Virus record (IMG/VR): IMGVR_UViG_3300021559_000015
Span: 1 to 48,699 of that record
Origin: a virus
DNA length: 48,699 bases
Reading direction: 5' to 3' (one strand)
Shown: positions 13,615 to 23,159 of the stretch, one piece after another
Layout of the letters: each line of letters opens with the position of its first letter
Numbering within the stretch: position 1 is the first letter of the stretch
Notes under the pieces: model-generated
The model's database searches: none
Told to the model about the DNA's origin: nothing
What the model saw: only the letters and a program-made list of their open reading frames with translations
Position numbers and translations under genes: made by a program

Positions 13615-15631
13615 TTCCGAATCCTTCGCAGTTATAATAGAGAAGTCCTGACCCGACCGTTGAACTGAAGCTGAATGTCACAGCGGTTGGACTGATCGCT
13701 GAGACATCTCCCGTCGCTGTCGTTGCATTGTCAGATTCAGTACATACCACATTACATCCGACACCATAACTCGTTGCAAAGTTCAACGTGCAAGCTGTGG
13801 TTACACCGGTTCCGACGGTGATAACACCTAGATGATCGTTTCCAATAACACTGGGTGTTCCTCCTCCACAGGAAGAAACGGAAGGAACCGTGCCGCTAGA
13901 AATAATATGACCATTGGTAGAAATTCCGACTTGGAACGAACTGGCTGATGTCGCAATAAGGAGGGACCAATTATTCGCGGAATTACCTAAAATACCGACC
14001 TGTGCATTGGCGGGTCCTACTTCGTTAATACCTATATTTCCACCTGTTTCAATACGAAGTCTGTCCGTATCGGATGTCTCAAGTTTAATCGGTACAGCAT
14101 TATCTACATCCAGTCGCCAGTAGTTTCCTGCACTAAAGATCATATCGCCTAAAAAACTCCCTGCATCTGTATACCAGCCAATCGCGCGATTGGTGCCGCC
14201 ACTATTCCAAAAATCGAGTTCTCCTCCAACTCCTCCCACTGTACGGAGAGTCATTGAAGATGCAGCAATACTGGTTGTAAATGAACTTGGTAATACGTTC
14301 GTCCAACTATTCTGACCCGTCCAGATGTTGTTGCCAGCGAGCGTCGGACCCCCACCTCCTCCACAAGACACGGAATTGACTTCTCCTGTAGCTGTCCATC
14401 CCGCGCATTGGCCTGGCGTGATCGGTGTAGTGGAAATGATGATTGTTCCTGTGGAGGTGTTGTTTGCTACTTCCGATAAAAGATGCGTTCCATTATCAGC
14501 ATAAAGAACATCTACACCTGACCCCACAATCGTTAAGGAAGTAGACGTTCCTTCCGTCAGACCGATTTGACCCGCACCTACGCCATTCACCGTCGCACTG
14601 GTTACTGCTAAGTAAACAATAGTAGAGATTTGAGGACCGTTGAAATTGGCATAGTTTGCCGTCACACTGGTCGCAATTACACCGTTAATAAACGTAGCGT
14701 TCTCACTAGGCCATGCCAATTCCAAAATTCCTTGTCCGGCTGTAGCTTCTTGCGCTCCAAATCTCATTGTTGCCTGATTTCCCATCATGCCAATGAAACC
14801 ACGTTGACCACCACCGCCCGTTTCAAAAGTAATGAGATTATCCTGAGAACCCGAAAACTGGTCGTTCAAATGAAGTACGGATGGTTGATTGGGATTATTG
14901 ATCGTGAGTTGTCCATTGAGTGACTGGCTGGAAGTTATTAAGGTTGTAATAGTCGCTGTCGTTGCTGTAATGGAATTGAAGGGAACGGTTCCGTTCTGGT
15001 TGATCTTAAGTGTCGCTGTAGAACCCGCCACAAAAGCCACGGTTAAAGTGACGGTGTCTACGTTAATAACAGACGTAGGGCTTGAAACGATAATGCCATT
15101 GGCGATCACAGCCAGCGAAGAACCACCACCGCCTCCTGAATTGCAGAGAGCGCCGGCACTTACCAGTTGCCCCGAGGAATTGGTTTGAACACATTGGAGT
15201 CCGCTTAAGTTCGTTAATTGTAGGGGACCCGTAATGGAAACGGCATTGGCAGACCCTGCGGGGAATATGGTAACGGTGTTGCTAGCAAAGGTAGCAGATG
15301 AAGCTGAGAAACCCAGAGGAAAAGAAGCCGTGGCTGTGGCAGGATAGACGCCGCCACTTCCTAATCCGCAAGCAAACCCCGCCGAGGCCAACTGACCCGT
15401 TCCGTTCACGGTGACGCATTGACCATTATTTAAACTCAAGTCCACGACTTGGGGTGCGGTCATGGTTCCAGCCAACGTCTCATTGCCTGAGTAATCTAGG
15501 TTGTAAATATACTTCGTCCCATTGGGACCGTTGGTATAGGCTATGGCAGAGGTCGCGGGATTCACTACAACAGCAGCGTGAGCGCAGGCCGTGAGTGCTA
15601 AAACTCCAAATACAACTCGGATAGTTTTCAT
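13601..15631 (-). CDS. large secreted tail-fibre protein
   Basis: This is a 676-residue protein. The signal peptide MKTIRVVFGVLALTACAHAA follows GAGGTCTTT just upstream. The chain is Ser/Thr/Val/Gly-rich beta sequence with Gly-rich linkers (CGGGGG, NSGGGGGSS) that separate modules. The last 100 residues (GNDHLGVITVGTGVTTACTL ... CNVVCTESDN ... GLLYYNCEG) resemble a C-terminal domain common on metagenomic fibre proteins, probably a trimer cap with disulphides. Paired cysteines again fit an exported protein. Its end overlaps the next gene by 14 bp. Confidence 0.75.
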   Translation of the reverse strand: MKTIRVVFGVLALTACAHAAVVVNPATSAIAYTNGPNGTKYIYNLDYSGNETLAGTMTAPQVVDLSLNNGQCVTVNGTGQLASAGFACGLGSGGVYPATATASFPLGFSASSATFASNTVTIFPAGSANAVSITGPLQLTNLSGLQCVQTNSSGQLVSAGALCNSGGGGGSSLAVIANGIIVSSPTSVINVDTVTLTVAFVAGSTATLKINQNGTVPFNSITATTATITTLITSSQSLNGQLTINNPNQPSVLHLNDQFSGSQDNLITFETGGGGQRGFIGMMGNQATMRFGAQEATAGQGILELAWPSENATFINGVIATSVTANYANFNGPQISTIVYLAVTSATVNGVGAGQIGLTEGTSTSLTIVGSGVDVLYADNGTHLLSEVANNTSTGTIIISTTPITPGQCAGWTATGEVNSVSCGGGGGPTLAGNNIWTGQNSWTNVLPSSFTTSIAASSMTLRTVGGVGGELDFWNSGGTNRAIGWYTDAGSFLGDMIFSAGNYWRLDVDNAVPIKLETSDTDRLRIETGGNIGINEVGPANAQVGILGNSANNWSLLIATSASSFQVGISTNGHIISSGTVPSVSSCGGGTPSVIGNDHLGVITVGTGVTTACTLNFATSYGVGCNVVCTESDNATTATGDVSAISPTAVTFSFSSTVGSGLLYYNCEGFGSGCK

Positions 15632-15641
15632 AAAGACCTCA

Positions 15642-16118
15642 TCACTTAAGAGCCTTCCATGTTCGATAATGAATTATTTTATGAATAGCTGCCCTTTTAA
15701 CTCCAAAATGGTTAGCTAATTTTATTGCTGATAATACTGGATGAAAATTTCTAATATCTTTAACATTATCTTCCGTTAGTGCAACGTTGGGATTTCTAAT
15801 TCCCTTTGCATCATAACGACGACCTTTTCGTTTGCAATCTTGCTGATTATCAAAGTCTGTCCCAAGAAACAGATGAGACGGTCTTACGCAAGGAGGGTTA
15901 TCGCAGTGATGAAGAACATCTAAACCAGGAGGAATAGGGCCAATATATAATTCATAGGAAACACGATGTGCACGTTTAACTTTCCAAGATTTCCAGTTTT
16001 TACCTGCTACACCAAAAGAACCATATCCCTGTGGTAACTTAGATCCTGTCCAAAGCCAACATTCACGGCTCTTTTCTATATGTCTTTCAAAACGTGATTT
16101 CGTATCTAAAATACGCAT
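15642..16118 (-). CDS. HNH homing endonuclease (HNH_3 type)
   Basis: I choose ATG 16118, which overlaps the stop of the gene upstream (TAATG); a longer frame to 16139 also exists. The 158-residue protein has CWLWTGSKLPQGYGSF, the core AHRVSYELYIGPIPPGLDVL followed by HHCDNPPCVRPSHLFLGT, and a C-terminal helix-turn-helix (AIKLANHFGVKRAAIHKII). It sits exactly between a secreted-protein gene and the large fibre gene and is AT-richer than both, as expected for a mobile endonuclease gene. Confidence 0.9.
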   Translation of the reverse strand: MRILDTKSRFERHIEKSRECWLWTGSKLPQGYGSFGVAGKNWKSWKVKRAHRVSYELYIGPIPPGLDVLHHCDNPPCVRPSHLFLGTDFDNQQDCKRKGRRYDAKGIRNPNVALTEDNVKDIRNFHPVLSAIKLANHFGVKRAAIHKIIHYRTWKALK

Positions 16119-16717
16119 TATATTGGGTCCTCCCTCCATAAGACGTGTGCAATGATCGCCGCGGCCGAAGTCGATTGAATAGAAATGGTCCCGCCTGGAG
16201 GTACTACAACCTTGCCTTGAGTCAAGTCCGTCATTACCACGCCACTAATTGCTGCTGCTCCAGTGGTTCCACCCAAATACCTAAACGCTATGGGAACACT
16301 GGGAATCGTGGCGGCACGATAACATAGGCCCGTACTTGCTGTAACAGGGTTGGTTGACGTTACGTTGATATAGGCGCTGGTGGTTTGAGCGGGAGTCGTT
16401 GTTGTGGGAGCGCCAGCCGCCGTAGAATAAGCCAACATGAACTGCGCCGCTGCCGCGGGAGCCGCTGTAATATCAATACCCACGTCCAACAACACCAGGT
16501 TCTTTCCTGACCCATAGGGATTGTAGAGCGTTAAAGCGGGGTTTAAGGGAGATAGTCCCGCCGCCGTTGTGACGGCTGTCCCCGCCAGATCGTTGCAATA
16601 GTATTCGCTGTTGGCGTCTTTGGAATAATCGTTGGCACTTGTCGATCCCCAGAACGCCCAGGAATTGGAATAAAAGAATAAGCAAAAGGTTAAAATTGAG
16701 AGTTTCTTAACGGTCAT
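16118..16717 (-). CDS. secreted beta-rich structural-type protein
   Basis: This is a 199-residue protein. The signal peptide MTVKKLSILTFCLFFYSNSW ends near AFWG, and AGGAGG lies 7 nt before the ATG. The mature part begins with a polar, Cys-containing stretch (NSEYYCNDLAGTAV) and continues as beta sandwich (KNLVLLDVGIDITAAPAAAA, KVVVPPGGTISIQSTSAAAI, VLWRED). The last strands look like a small neck or tail-accessory fold. It overlaps the PurD-like gene by 4 bp, so the two are translated together. Confidence 0.65.
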   Translation of the reverse strand: MTVKKLSILTFCLFFYSNSWAFWGSTSANDYSKDANSEYYCNDLAGTAVTTAAGLSPLNPALTLYNPYGSGKNLVLLDVGIDITAAPAAAAQFMLAYSTAAGAPTTTTPAQTTSAYINVTSTNPVTASTGLCYRAATIPSVPIAFRYLGGTTGAAAISGVVMTDLTQGKVVVPPGGTISIQSTSAAAIIAHVLWREDPI

Positions 16718-18060
16718 GTCACGGCCTCCTGTAAGATTTCTGGATAACTCAAAAACGACTTCATCATTTCCACGCGCATGTCACAGCCTTCACCAATATC
16801 AGTGCGGTAAAATTTGTTCGGGACAATGACGTTTCTAACCCGTTCGTAGGCTTTCATTTTGGCTTCTTCTATGGTGTCGCCGCCCGCCGCACAGATCACG
16901 GGGAATCCCATGTCGCCCGTACACTTCCACTGACCGCTTTCATAGTAAACATCGGAAGGATAGATGCCTTCCATAGCTTCTGGGTTCCTGAATAGAACCG
17001 GCATCCCTTCCGAGTATTGATTGGCTAAGTCCTGGCTCGCATAAGGCGCTGGCGGACATGCCACAACCACACAGAGGCTATAAGGATGCGTGACTTTAAA
17101 GTCATTCATTGTTCCTGTAGAAATACCATGAAATAATTCTCCTAAATCGTTGATCTTCATGGTTTCTATTTGAAGCGGTATAGTAGGCCAACCAAATCTA
17201 TTCGTCATCTCGAGAGGCCGTATTCGATAGTTTCCTTCTACCATCGGGTCAAATTCCAGGATGCAGTTAATATCGAAATCGCCTCTATAACCCGTCTTCT
17301 TTAGGACTGGAACGAATAGCTCTAGGGTATCTTGGTAGAGCTTAAAGCCTTTGTCTCTATGGAGCATCAGGGTTCCCATCTCTCCTGTATTGGGTCCCAT
17401 GCCAGCCTGACCACCCTCAAAGCCCCCGTTTGCTACTTTTTTGTGTTCCCAGTTAATTTCGACTGGATCAAGAAACTCCTCCCCATTAAAGAACCCACCT
17501 ATCCCCACTTCAATGCCTGAAACGACACGCTGTAGCTCCACAGAGTCAATCCCTTTGGCCTTGGAAGCCATGTGGGTAAGGACAGGGGGGATGTCGGAGC
17601 CATCCTCCATTTGACCCACGTAGGTGAGAGATTTATCCCCCTGCGACTTCCCACTCGTCTTTACCACGTATTTATCAGGGGTTTTAGAGACAAATTTGAT
17701 CGCCTCTGGAATAGTCTTAAACTCTTGGGATTCAATGGTTTCCATGCCCAGCGCCTTAAACATCCTCTGCCCTACGCCACGTTCCACTTCCAGGGCGTCC
17801 GATAACTCAGTACCCCCGATGACAGGTATACCCATCTTCCTTATGGCATCATTGGTCTTTCCCCACCCCGTATAATCGCAGATCACGTAATCGCACCAGG
17901 TTAACTCCGACTTCCAGTCCGTCACCATAGGGACAAAACCAGCTCCACACTTCCTCGCTTTAGGATCCTTGATAAAGAACTTAACGTCATGGCCTTCTTT
18001 AAGCATGTGCCAGGCCAAGGCCGTTGTGAGGCCGTCATCGGTTAAGTACAGAACCTTCAC
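16714..18060 (-). CDS. PurD-like ATP-grasp ligase (phosphoribosylamine-glycine ligase homologue)
   Basis: This is a 448-residue protein, near the usual 420-430 of PurD. The order of PurD landmarks is preserved: YVVKTSGKSQGDKSLTYVG (ATP-grasp lysine and Gly loop), GIEVGIGGFFNG, MGPNTGEMGTLML (the GPNTGGMG signature), IRPLEMTNRFGWP (metal-binding E/N as in LExNxRFGDP), and the C-terminal AGGDTIEEAKMKAYERVRNV with YRTDIG. The N-terminal GxGGREHA motif, which helps bind phosphoribosylamine in PurD, is replaced by MKVLYLTDDGLTTALAW, so the substrate may differ. The gene overlaps the neighbouring genes by 4 bp inside the virion block. It may modify a virion or cell component, or boost purine synthesis. 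Confidence 0.85.
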   Translation of the reverse strand: MKVLYLTDDGLTTALAWHMLKEGHDVKFFIKDPKARKCGAGFVPMVTDWKSELTWCDYVICDYTGWGKTNDAIRKMGIPVIGGTELSDALEVERGVGQRMFKALGMETIESQEFKTIPEAIKFVSKTPDKYVVKTSGKSQGDKSLTYVGQMEDGSDIPPVLTHMASKAKGIDSVELQRVVSGIEVGIGGFFNGEEFLDPVEINWEHKKVANGGFEGGQAGMGPNTGEMGTLMLHRDKGFKLYQDTLELFVPVLKKTGYRGDFDINCILEFDPMVEGNYRIRPLEMTNRFGWPTIPLQIETMKINDLGELFHGISTGTMNDFKVTHPYSLCVVVACPPAPYASQDLANQYSEGMPVLFRNPEAMEGIYPSDVYYESGQWKCTGDMGFPVICAAGGDTIEEAKMKAYERVRNVIVPNKFYRTDIGEGCDMRVEMMKSFLSYPEILQEAVT

Positions 18061-20924
18061 TGCATGACCGCCTTTTTCTCTTTGGAATAGATATTTCGCA
18101 AAGCAATGTTTCTTAGAAGCGATACGTCGTATCCATTTTCAATGCCAAATTTAATTGCCTTATCCAAGGACTTTGTGTCGCCTTTTTCAATGCCATCCTG
18201 CAGCATCTGGATCACCTGGGTTTTACTGATTCCTTTAGATAAGGGAAATGTCATAGCTAAGTTATTTTCCCCTAACGAAAAAGGTGTCAAGTTTCGCTTT
18301 AGAAATTGTCCTACTCCTTTTTTGTTTTCTGGGATATTGAACCCCGAAAGCGTTCTATCTCCATGTTGAAGGATTTCAGCCATCATCTGAATCGCTGGAG
18401 CCGCCTTGGATCCCAGGGTCTGCATGGGATGTTGGAACCATCCCACAACTTCTACCAAGGATTTCCCTGCCATCATGTAGACATTGCGTCCAGAATCATC
18501 TTTCTTCCAGAACACATGAAATTCTTTACCAGGATCGTTTTCCCATAGAAAACGTCCCTTCCCTAGATACTTTTGGGTGTTGATGTAGTTCATGACGTTA
18601 GCGCCCGTGTAATAGGCTAATCCAGATTTAAGCCAGAACTTCCGCGCTTGATAGCCTTCTGGTCCTCCCTTAAATGCCGCTCCAACGGTCTGAAGTCGGG
18701 TCAACGTCCAATCTGGAGCCAAGAACGCCCACTGTAAAGCTTGCCTGTACTTAGGCGAGTACATCATGCTTTCTAAAGCCCCGCCCGAGGCCTTATTCAC
18801 AAACCCTGCCGTTTCCTGCTTAATCTGTTCCATCGGCATCTTGTCGCCAAATTTGAGGATGTTTTCGGCCAAATGATCCTGATACATCTGGAGCTTGATG
18901 CCGGCGTGATAGTAGTCCCAAAGCGATTTATCCCAAATCTGGTTGAAAGTCCTCAAGCCTTTAACAACTTTCCCTGCAATGGAAACCCGTTTATTCAGTC
19001 CGTCTTCTACCTCCGTTAAAGCCTTAACGACTTTACCGCGCTGTACATCTCCAATAGATCCGACTTGAAGTCCGTGTTCTACGGCGTCACGAGCCAATGG
19101 GATATTGGCGAAATTGGCGTGGCCTTCCATAAATGATTTATAAAGCGCACCAGGAAGTTCCTTAAGGCCATCCCACTCCGCTCCCTTATAAATGGTGGAG
19201 GCTTGGTCACGAAGAACCTTTAAGGGATTTGTCCCGCCTCCAATAGCGGTTTCTGTTAGAGAAAAATGGTGAAAGAAAGAAACTGAGAGCCGGACTTTCT
19301 TGGCAATGGCGTTAAGATATTCGTAGCCATTGACAATGGAATGGAACGCCTTTTGCGATAGCGGAGCGTTGGGTCCTGGCTCCGCAAAGGCAAAAGGCTT
19401 GTCCACAATCGCCCGTACCGCGTCAAAGACTTCAGGGCTTACTTTCACCCCATTAAAAAACGGACTATCCACATACTTCCAGTCGGCAGGAGCCTCAGAT
19501 AGGGGGAGAACAGCCTTACGCCCTCCCTCTACCTGGATATTTTCAAGAGCATCACGAAACCGCATGTTCGCTACAGTTTTAATCTTGTAGTTGTCGTAGG
19601 CTTTAAGAAGTTCCGAAACGTCCAAGGTCTTAGGCGTAAACCCCGCATCAATCCCCTCCGCATAAGATCCGATCACCCGCTCTTTAGTAAAAGGGTTCTT
19701 GGTGCTTAGACTTGTAGCTCCAGGACCATAGGTGGAAGTCTTGGGATTGCGTTCCCAGAGATGGTTGATGTAGTTCTCGTGATAACCAATTTCATCAAAA
19801 TGCTCTTTTAAGAAGGCATGACCTTCATCCAAGTAGGGTCCTATTTTATCGTAGGCATCCTTTAAATTCTTGAAGATTGAGGCATTGGGCTCCTGCTTGT
19901 ACCGTTGAACCGTATCAAGAATCTCTTTGGCTTGGGGATGAATGAACTTCTCTGGGTCTGGCGTTTTTCCTTCGATAATAAATGGGAGCGCCTGTTTCTC
20001 AATATCCGTCAGGCGCCCTGTAGCGTCTCTGATAAACAGACGGCTATCAAAGTACCCCACGCCGATTTCACCGTACCTTCGTTTAAACAAATTCTTGGCC
20101 GTGGAGGAAGCCTCTGTAGGAGAAGCCGTCCAATACTGCCATGCTTTCTGAAGCATATTGAGTTGTGCCACTGGATCACCACGAGCAGCGGCATCCTGGG
20201 CCTTCAGTGAAGATGTTTCTATGGGAGGCGAAAGGTTAACAGCCTGCTGAACCACCTTCTTATCAAAGCCAGTATCTTGAGCAATTTCGCTCACCGTCTT
20301 TCCTTCAGCGGCGTGATCTGCGATCGTTGTCATCACTTCAACAGGTTTCCCTCCAAGCGCCACATTTTCAGAAGGCTTTAAGAGCCATCCCAAAAACGAC
20401 CCCGCGGCCTTAAACGCAACATGTAGTACGGCTCCGCCTACTGCACCTTCTACCGCTGCAATACCTTCCTGCTTAGGGTTAACGGTCCCGCGGTTGGCCA
20501 CATCTTCAATCACTTGTTGACCACCCATAGCCGTAGCACCGGCCATAACGGACTTAACCAGTGGGGCAACTTTCATAGAAGAACCGATTTCTCCCAAGGC
20601 CAGAAACCGAGGATCCAAGAACTCCGCGGCGCCAGCGCCGAGTTTCTCGCCAGATTGTGGCTTGTATCCTGGTTCGGTCGCCGCGGCAGCGCGACTAACA
20701 GCCTCCTCTGTACGACCCTTTAACGTCGGTTCTTGACCCGTAAACATTCTTTCTACACCCACTCCAATACCTTTAAGACCCCGTTCTGGAACGCCCGTGG
20801 CTTGAGCGACACGTTGTAGAGTAGACGGGCCTTGAGGCGGCCCCAAATCCGCCATCTTAGATGGCGCAGGACCTAAATCCTTAAATTTAGAATCTTCCGG
20901 CCCCAGATCAGAAAAATCAGCCAT
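18057..20924 (-). CDS. large internal-virion/injection-type protein
   Basis: This is a 955-residue protein with no signal peptide. The N-terminus carries three short repeats (SDLGPEDSK, KDLGPAPSK, ADLGPPQ). A Gly/Ala-rich hydrophobic region follows at about residues 120-200. The rest is helical and hydrophilic, with a coiled-coil-rich middle and many aromatic residues near the C-terminus. Size, position after the two smaller helical genes, and lack of catalytic motifs fit podoviral internal core or ejection proteins. It is translationally coupled to the PurD-like gene. No enzyme domain was recognised. Confidence 0.55.
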   Translation of the reverse strand: MADFSDLGPEDSKFKDLGPAPSKMADLGPPQGPSTLQRVAQATGVPERGLKGIGVGVERMFTGQEPTLKGRTEEAVSRAAAATEPGYKPQSGEKLGAGAAEFLDPRFLALGEIGSSMKVAPLVKSVMAGATAMGGQQVIEDVANRGTVNPKQEGIAAVEGAVGGAVLHVAFKAAGSFLGWLLKPSENVALGGKPVEVMTTIADHAAEGKTVSEIAQDTGFDKKVVQQAVNLSPPIETSSLKAQDAAARGDPVAQLNMLQKAWQYWTASPTEASSTAKNLFKRRYGEIGVGYFDSRLFIRDATGRLTDIEKQALPFIIEGKTPDPEKFIHPQAKEILDTVQRYKQEPNASIFKNLKDAYDKIGPYLDEGHAFLKEHFDEIGYHENYINHLWERNPKTSTYGPGATSLSTKNPFTKERVIGSYAEGIDAGFTPKTLDVSELLKAYDNYKIKTVANMRFRDALENIQVEGGRKAVLPLSEAPADWKYVDSPFFNGVKVSPEVFDAVRAIVDKPFAFAEPGPNAPLSQKAFHSIVNGYEYLNAIAKKVRLSVSFFHHFSLTETAIGGGTNPLKVLRDQASTIYKGAEWDGLKELPGALYKSFMEGHANFANIPLARDAVEHGLQVGSIGDVQRGKVVKALTEVEDGLNKRVSIAGKVVKGLRTFNQIWDKSLWDYYHAGIKLQMYQDHLAENILKFGDKMPMEQIKQETAGFVNKASGGALESMMYSPKYRQALQWAFLAPDWTLTRLQTVGAAFKGGPEGYQARKFWLKSGLAYYTGANVMNYINTQKYLGKGRFLWENDPGKEFHVFWKKDDSGRNVYMMAGKSLVEVVGWFQHPMQTLGSKAAPAIQMMAEILQHGDRTLSGFNIPENKKGVGQFLKRNLTPFSLGENNLAMTFPLSKGISKTQVIQMLQDGIEKGDTKSLDKAIKFGIENGYDVSLLRNIALRNIYSKEKKAVMQ

Positions 20925-21763
20925 TATGGATTAGCCACCACTTTCACACTCGCATCACGTTTCTGCGCTTCTTCTAAGTTCTTTTTGTAAATTTGATGTG
21001 TTTGGCCCGTAGAATCAGTGATAGTGATTACTGAATTTTCGTCCCCCACACCCTGCAACTTATCGAAACGCTGTTTGTTCTGTTGCAAGAACATCTGTTT
21101 ATCCTGAAGTTCCTTAGCCTTGGTCGGATCAGTCTTAGCCATCTGAGACAAAAGAACGCTGTTAAAACCCTTCAAATCATTTCCGTATTGACGATAGGTC
21201 TTTATAAATTCTTTATCTTGAGGCGCTTCTGCGGTTCCACCTTTAGTAGAAGGTGTTGATTTTAACGACTTCTTGGCTTTATCTTCAGCATCTTGGCGTT
21301 CTTTCTTCGCCTTATTCGCCGTATCTTCCCTATCTTTCTTCGCCTTGTCTTCCGCTGCCTGACGATCGGCTTTTGCTTTGTCTTCTTGATCCTGCTTGTA
21401 TTGAGCGGCTTGGTCCTTCAGTTTCTCAATGTCTTCTTTTCCACTGATAATATCCTGTTGGTAAGCCTTCTTGGATTGAAGTCCCACCATCGCCGTAAAG
21501 ATGCGGGGATCCCACTTTGTACCCGCCGTTCGAGACCAACCGTCATCACCCGTTAATTTAGCTATCCCATTAGCCATCTCAGGGGTAATGGTGATCTTAT
21601 CCAACTGCTTCTCAGTAACGTCCTTAGCGATATCAGCAATCGGAGCATTGGCGTTTTGGATTGCTTCTTGCGTCAATGCCTGTTTCTTCTGCGCAACTTC
21701 TTGCGTCCTTGCCGTTGCGTCTGAGGCCACTCCGAGTAATTGCGGTGACTGGTCAAATGCCAT
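20924..21763 (-). CDS. coiled-coil protein, probable internal virion component
   Basis: This is a 279-residue protein with no signal peptide. Residues 105-170 are a long charged helix with a repeating DKAKKDRE/DTANKAKKERQ pattern (at least four copies of a roughly 10-residue Lys/Asp/Ala unit), probably a rod-like coiled coil. The C-terminus is polar (ITITDSTGQTHQIYKKNLEE). It lies between the 355- and 955-residue candidates and the three probably form an ejection-protein set. Function is inferred from context. Confidence 0.55.
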   Translation of the reverse strand: MAFDQSPQLLGVASDATARTQEVAQKKQALTQEAIQNANAPIADIAKDVTEKQLDKITITPEMANGIAKLTGDDGWSRTAGTKWDPRIFTAMVGLQSKKAYQQDIISGKEDIEKLKDQAAQYKQDQEDKAKADRQAAEDKAKKDREDTANKAKKERQDAEDKAKKSLKSTPSTKGGTAEAPQDKEFIKTYRQYGNDLKGFNSVLLSQMAKTDPTKAKELQDKQMFLQQNKQRFDKLQGVGDENSVITITDSTGQTHQIYKKNLEEAQKRDASVKVVANP

Positions 21764-21772
21764 AAATTCTCC

Positions 21773-22840
21773 TTAAAATAAAGACTCGTTCCCAGCGTTA
21801 GGTGCAAAAGTCCCAAGGCTCTGATTCAGTCCTCCCGTAAAATTCACATTAGCGCCTGCACCTGATGCACCCGTAGAACCCAATTGGCGTTGTGCCGCCA
21901 GGTATCCACCTAAAAGAAGCGGGTTAGAGGCTGATGACCCGAACGTAGCCCCAGCGGGAGACCCTGTTATGGCGGACGCTGCCGAACCTCCCAAAGAAGC
22001 CCCTAGGGAAGCTCCTAGCATCGGATTACCTAAGAAAGACCCTCCTATACCCCCTACAACGGCTCCCAGACCCGTTCCCAGAGCCCCTTCCCATCCCCCA
22101 CCACCCGTTGATTGGCTCATCTGCTTAAGAAGTGCCTGTTGAGCTAAGGATTGTGAAACCGATTGACCTGGAAGGTTTGCTATGTCGGTGGCCGCCCCAT
22201 AGTTCTGTCCCGCAGACTGATTCGCTAATCCCAAGAACTGAGGTGCAAGTCCTAGTTGCTGGGCTCCCCGACCCGCTTGCTGTGAAGCCAATAGTTGTTG
22301 CTGCTGTTGACCAATGCTGAGTCCCTGATTGACAATGTTCTGCTGATACTGCGTCTGAGCTTGAGCCATCGCCTGAGCTTCCAGGCTTGAACCCGCAAGC
22401 CCACGACTCGCTGCCTGACCCGTCACTTGACCTAACCCATAGTTAAATTGGTTTTGAAGCGGAGCCAAGTAACTACTGACCTGATCGGGTGTCATGGACC
22501 CAAACAACTTCGGAGCCGCTTCTAGCGTCGCTTGGGCTGCGTCGTAGGAAGCGTTGCCTGCGGCTGTGGCAGCAGAGGCCGCACCCGTCTCCGCGGTCAA
22601 GTTGCCTTGAATTAGGCTCTGGGCGCCAGCGATCTGTTGATGGGCTTGGACGTAAGAAGCTACAGCAGAGGTACCTGTCTGACCAACGTTAGTGCGACCT
22701 TCAAATGCAGGAGCGAGCGCATCTATTTCACTTTGGCTCGGCGTGTAGCCCATGCTTTCAAAGATAGCCTGAATATCAAAATTAGGCGCACCGCCTGTAG
22801 GGTCGGTAATACTTCCCGTCGATTGATCGGTTGCTGCCAT
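21773..22840 (-). CDS. Gln/Ala/Gly-rich internal virion-type protein with glycine-zipper segment
   Basis: This is a 355-residue protein with no signal peptide. Residues 60-240 are Ala/Gln-rich helix (AQAMAQAQTQYQQNIVNQGL). Residues 250-300 form a glycine-zipper-like hydrophobic stretch (LGAVVGGIGGSFLGNPMLGA followed by SLGASLGGSAASAI), the kind that inserts into membranes. Podoviral ejection proteins often combine such features to build a trans-envelope channel. The pattern is suggestive but not diagnostic. Confidence 0.55.
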   Translation of the reverse strand: MAATDQSTGSITDPTGGAPNFDIQAIFESMGYTPSQSEIDALAPAFEGRTNVGQTGTSAVASYVQAHQQIAGAQSLIQGNLTAETGAASAATAAGNASYDAAQATLEAAPKLFGSMTPDQVSSYLAPLQNQFNYGLGQVTGQAASRGLAGSSLEAQAMAQAQTQYQQNIVNQGLSIGQQQQQLLASQQAGRGAQQLGLAPQFLGLANQSAGQNYGAATDIANLPGQSVSQSLAQQALLKQMSQSTGGGGWEGALGTGLGAVVGGIGGSFLGNPMLGASLGASLGGSAASAITGSPAGATFGSSASNPLLLGGYLAAQRQLGSTGASGAGANVNFTGGLNQSLGTFAPNAGNESLF

Positions 22841-22850
22841 ATAGCCTCCG

Positions 22851-23159
22851 CTAGTTTATGATTGTCCAACCACCACTGGTAACGGTACTGGTTGAAATAT
22901 AAATCTTGGATGTAGTCGTACTCACGTAAATATCACCGATTTTAATGGGTGTCGTCGTAGGGGCCCCTGCTCCCGTAAAAATAGTGGGCTTGGCTGAAAT
23001 CGCCTGATAACTGTTCTGAAACTCACGTTCAATCGCAGGGTCCTTATGCGGAACCACGACGTTTAAATTGTTTGAGGCGCTGAAGGCATAGTATTCACAA
23101 AGGATGCAAAAGAGAATAAAGAGGACAACGAAGAGGGTCCTGTTGATGCGGAACTTCAT
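22851..23159 (-). CDS. signal-peptide-bearing small fibre/collar protein
   Basis: This is a 102-residue protein starting at the TAATG overlap with the nozzle-like gene. A long hydrophobic N-terminus (RTLFVVLFILFCILCEYYAF) is followed by a mature part that ends in PIKIGDIYVSTTTSKIYIST and GGWTIIN. This GDIYVdT-type ending is common at the tips of phage fibre and collar proteins. The hydrophobic stretch might be an uncleaved anchor. Confidence 0.6.
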   Translation of the reverse strand: MKFRINRTLFVVLFILFCILCEYYAFSASNNLNVVVPHKDPAIEREFQNSYQAISAKPTIFTGAGAPTTTPIKIGDIYVSTTTSKIYISTSTVTSGGWTIIN

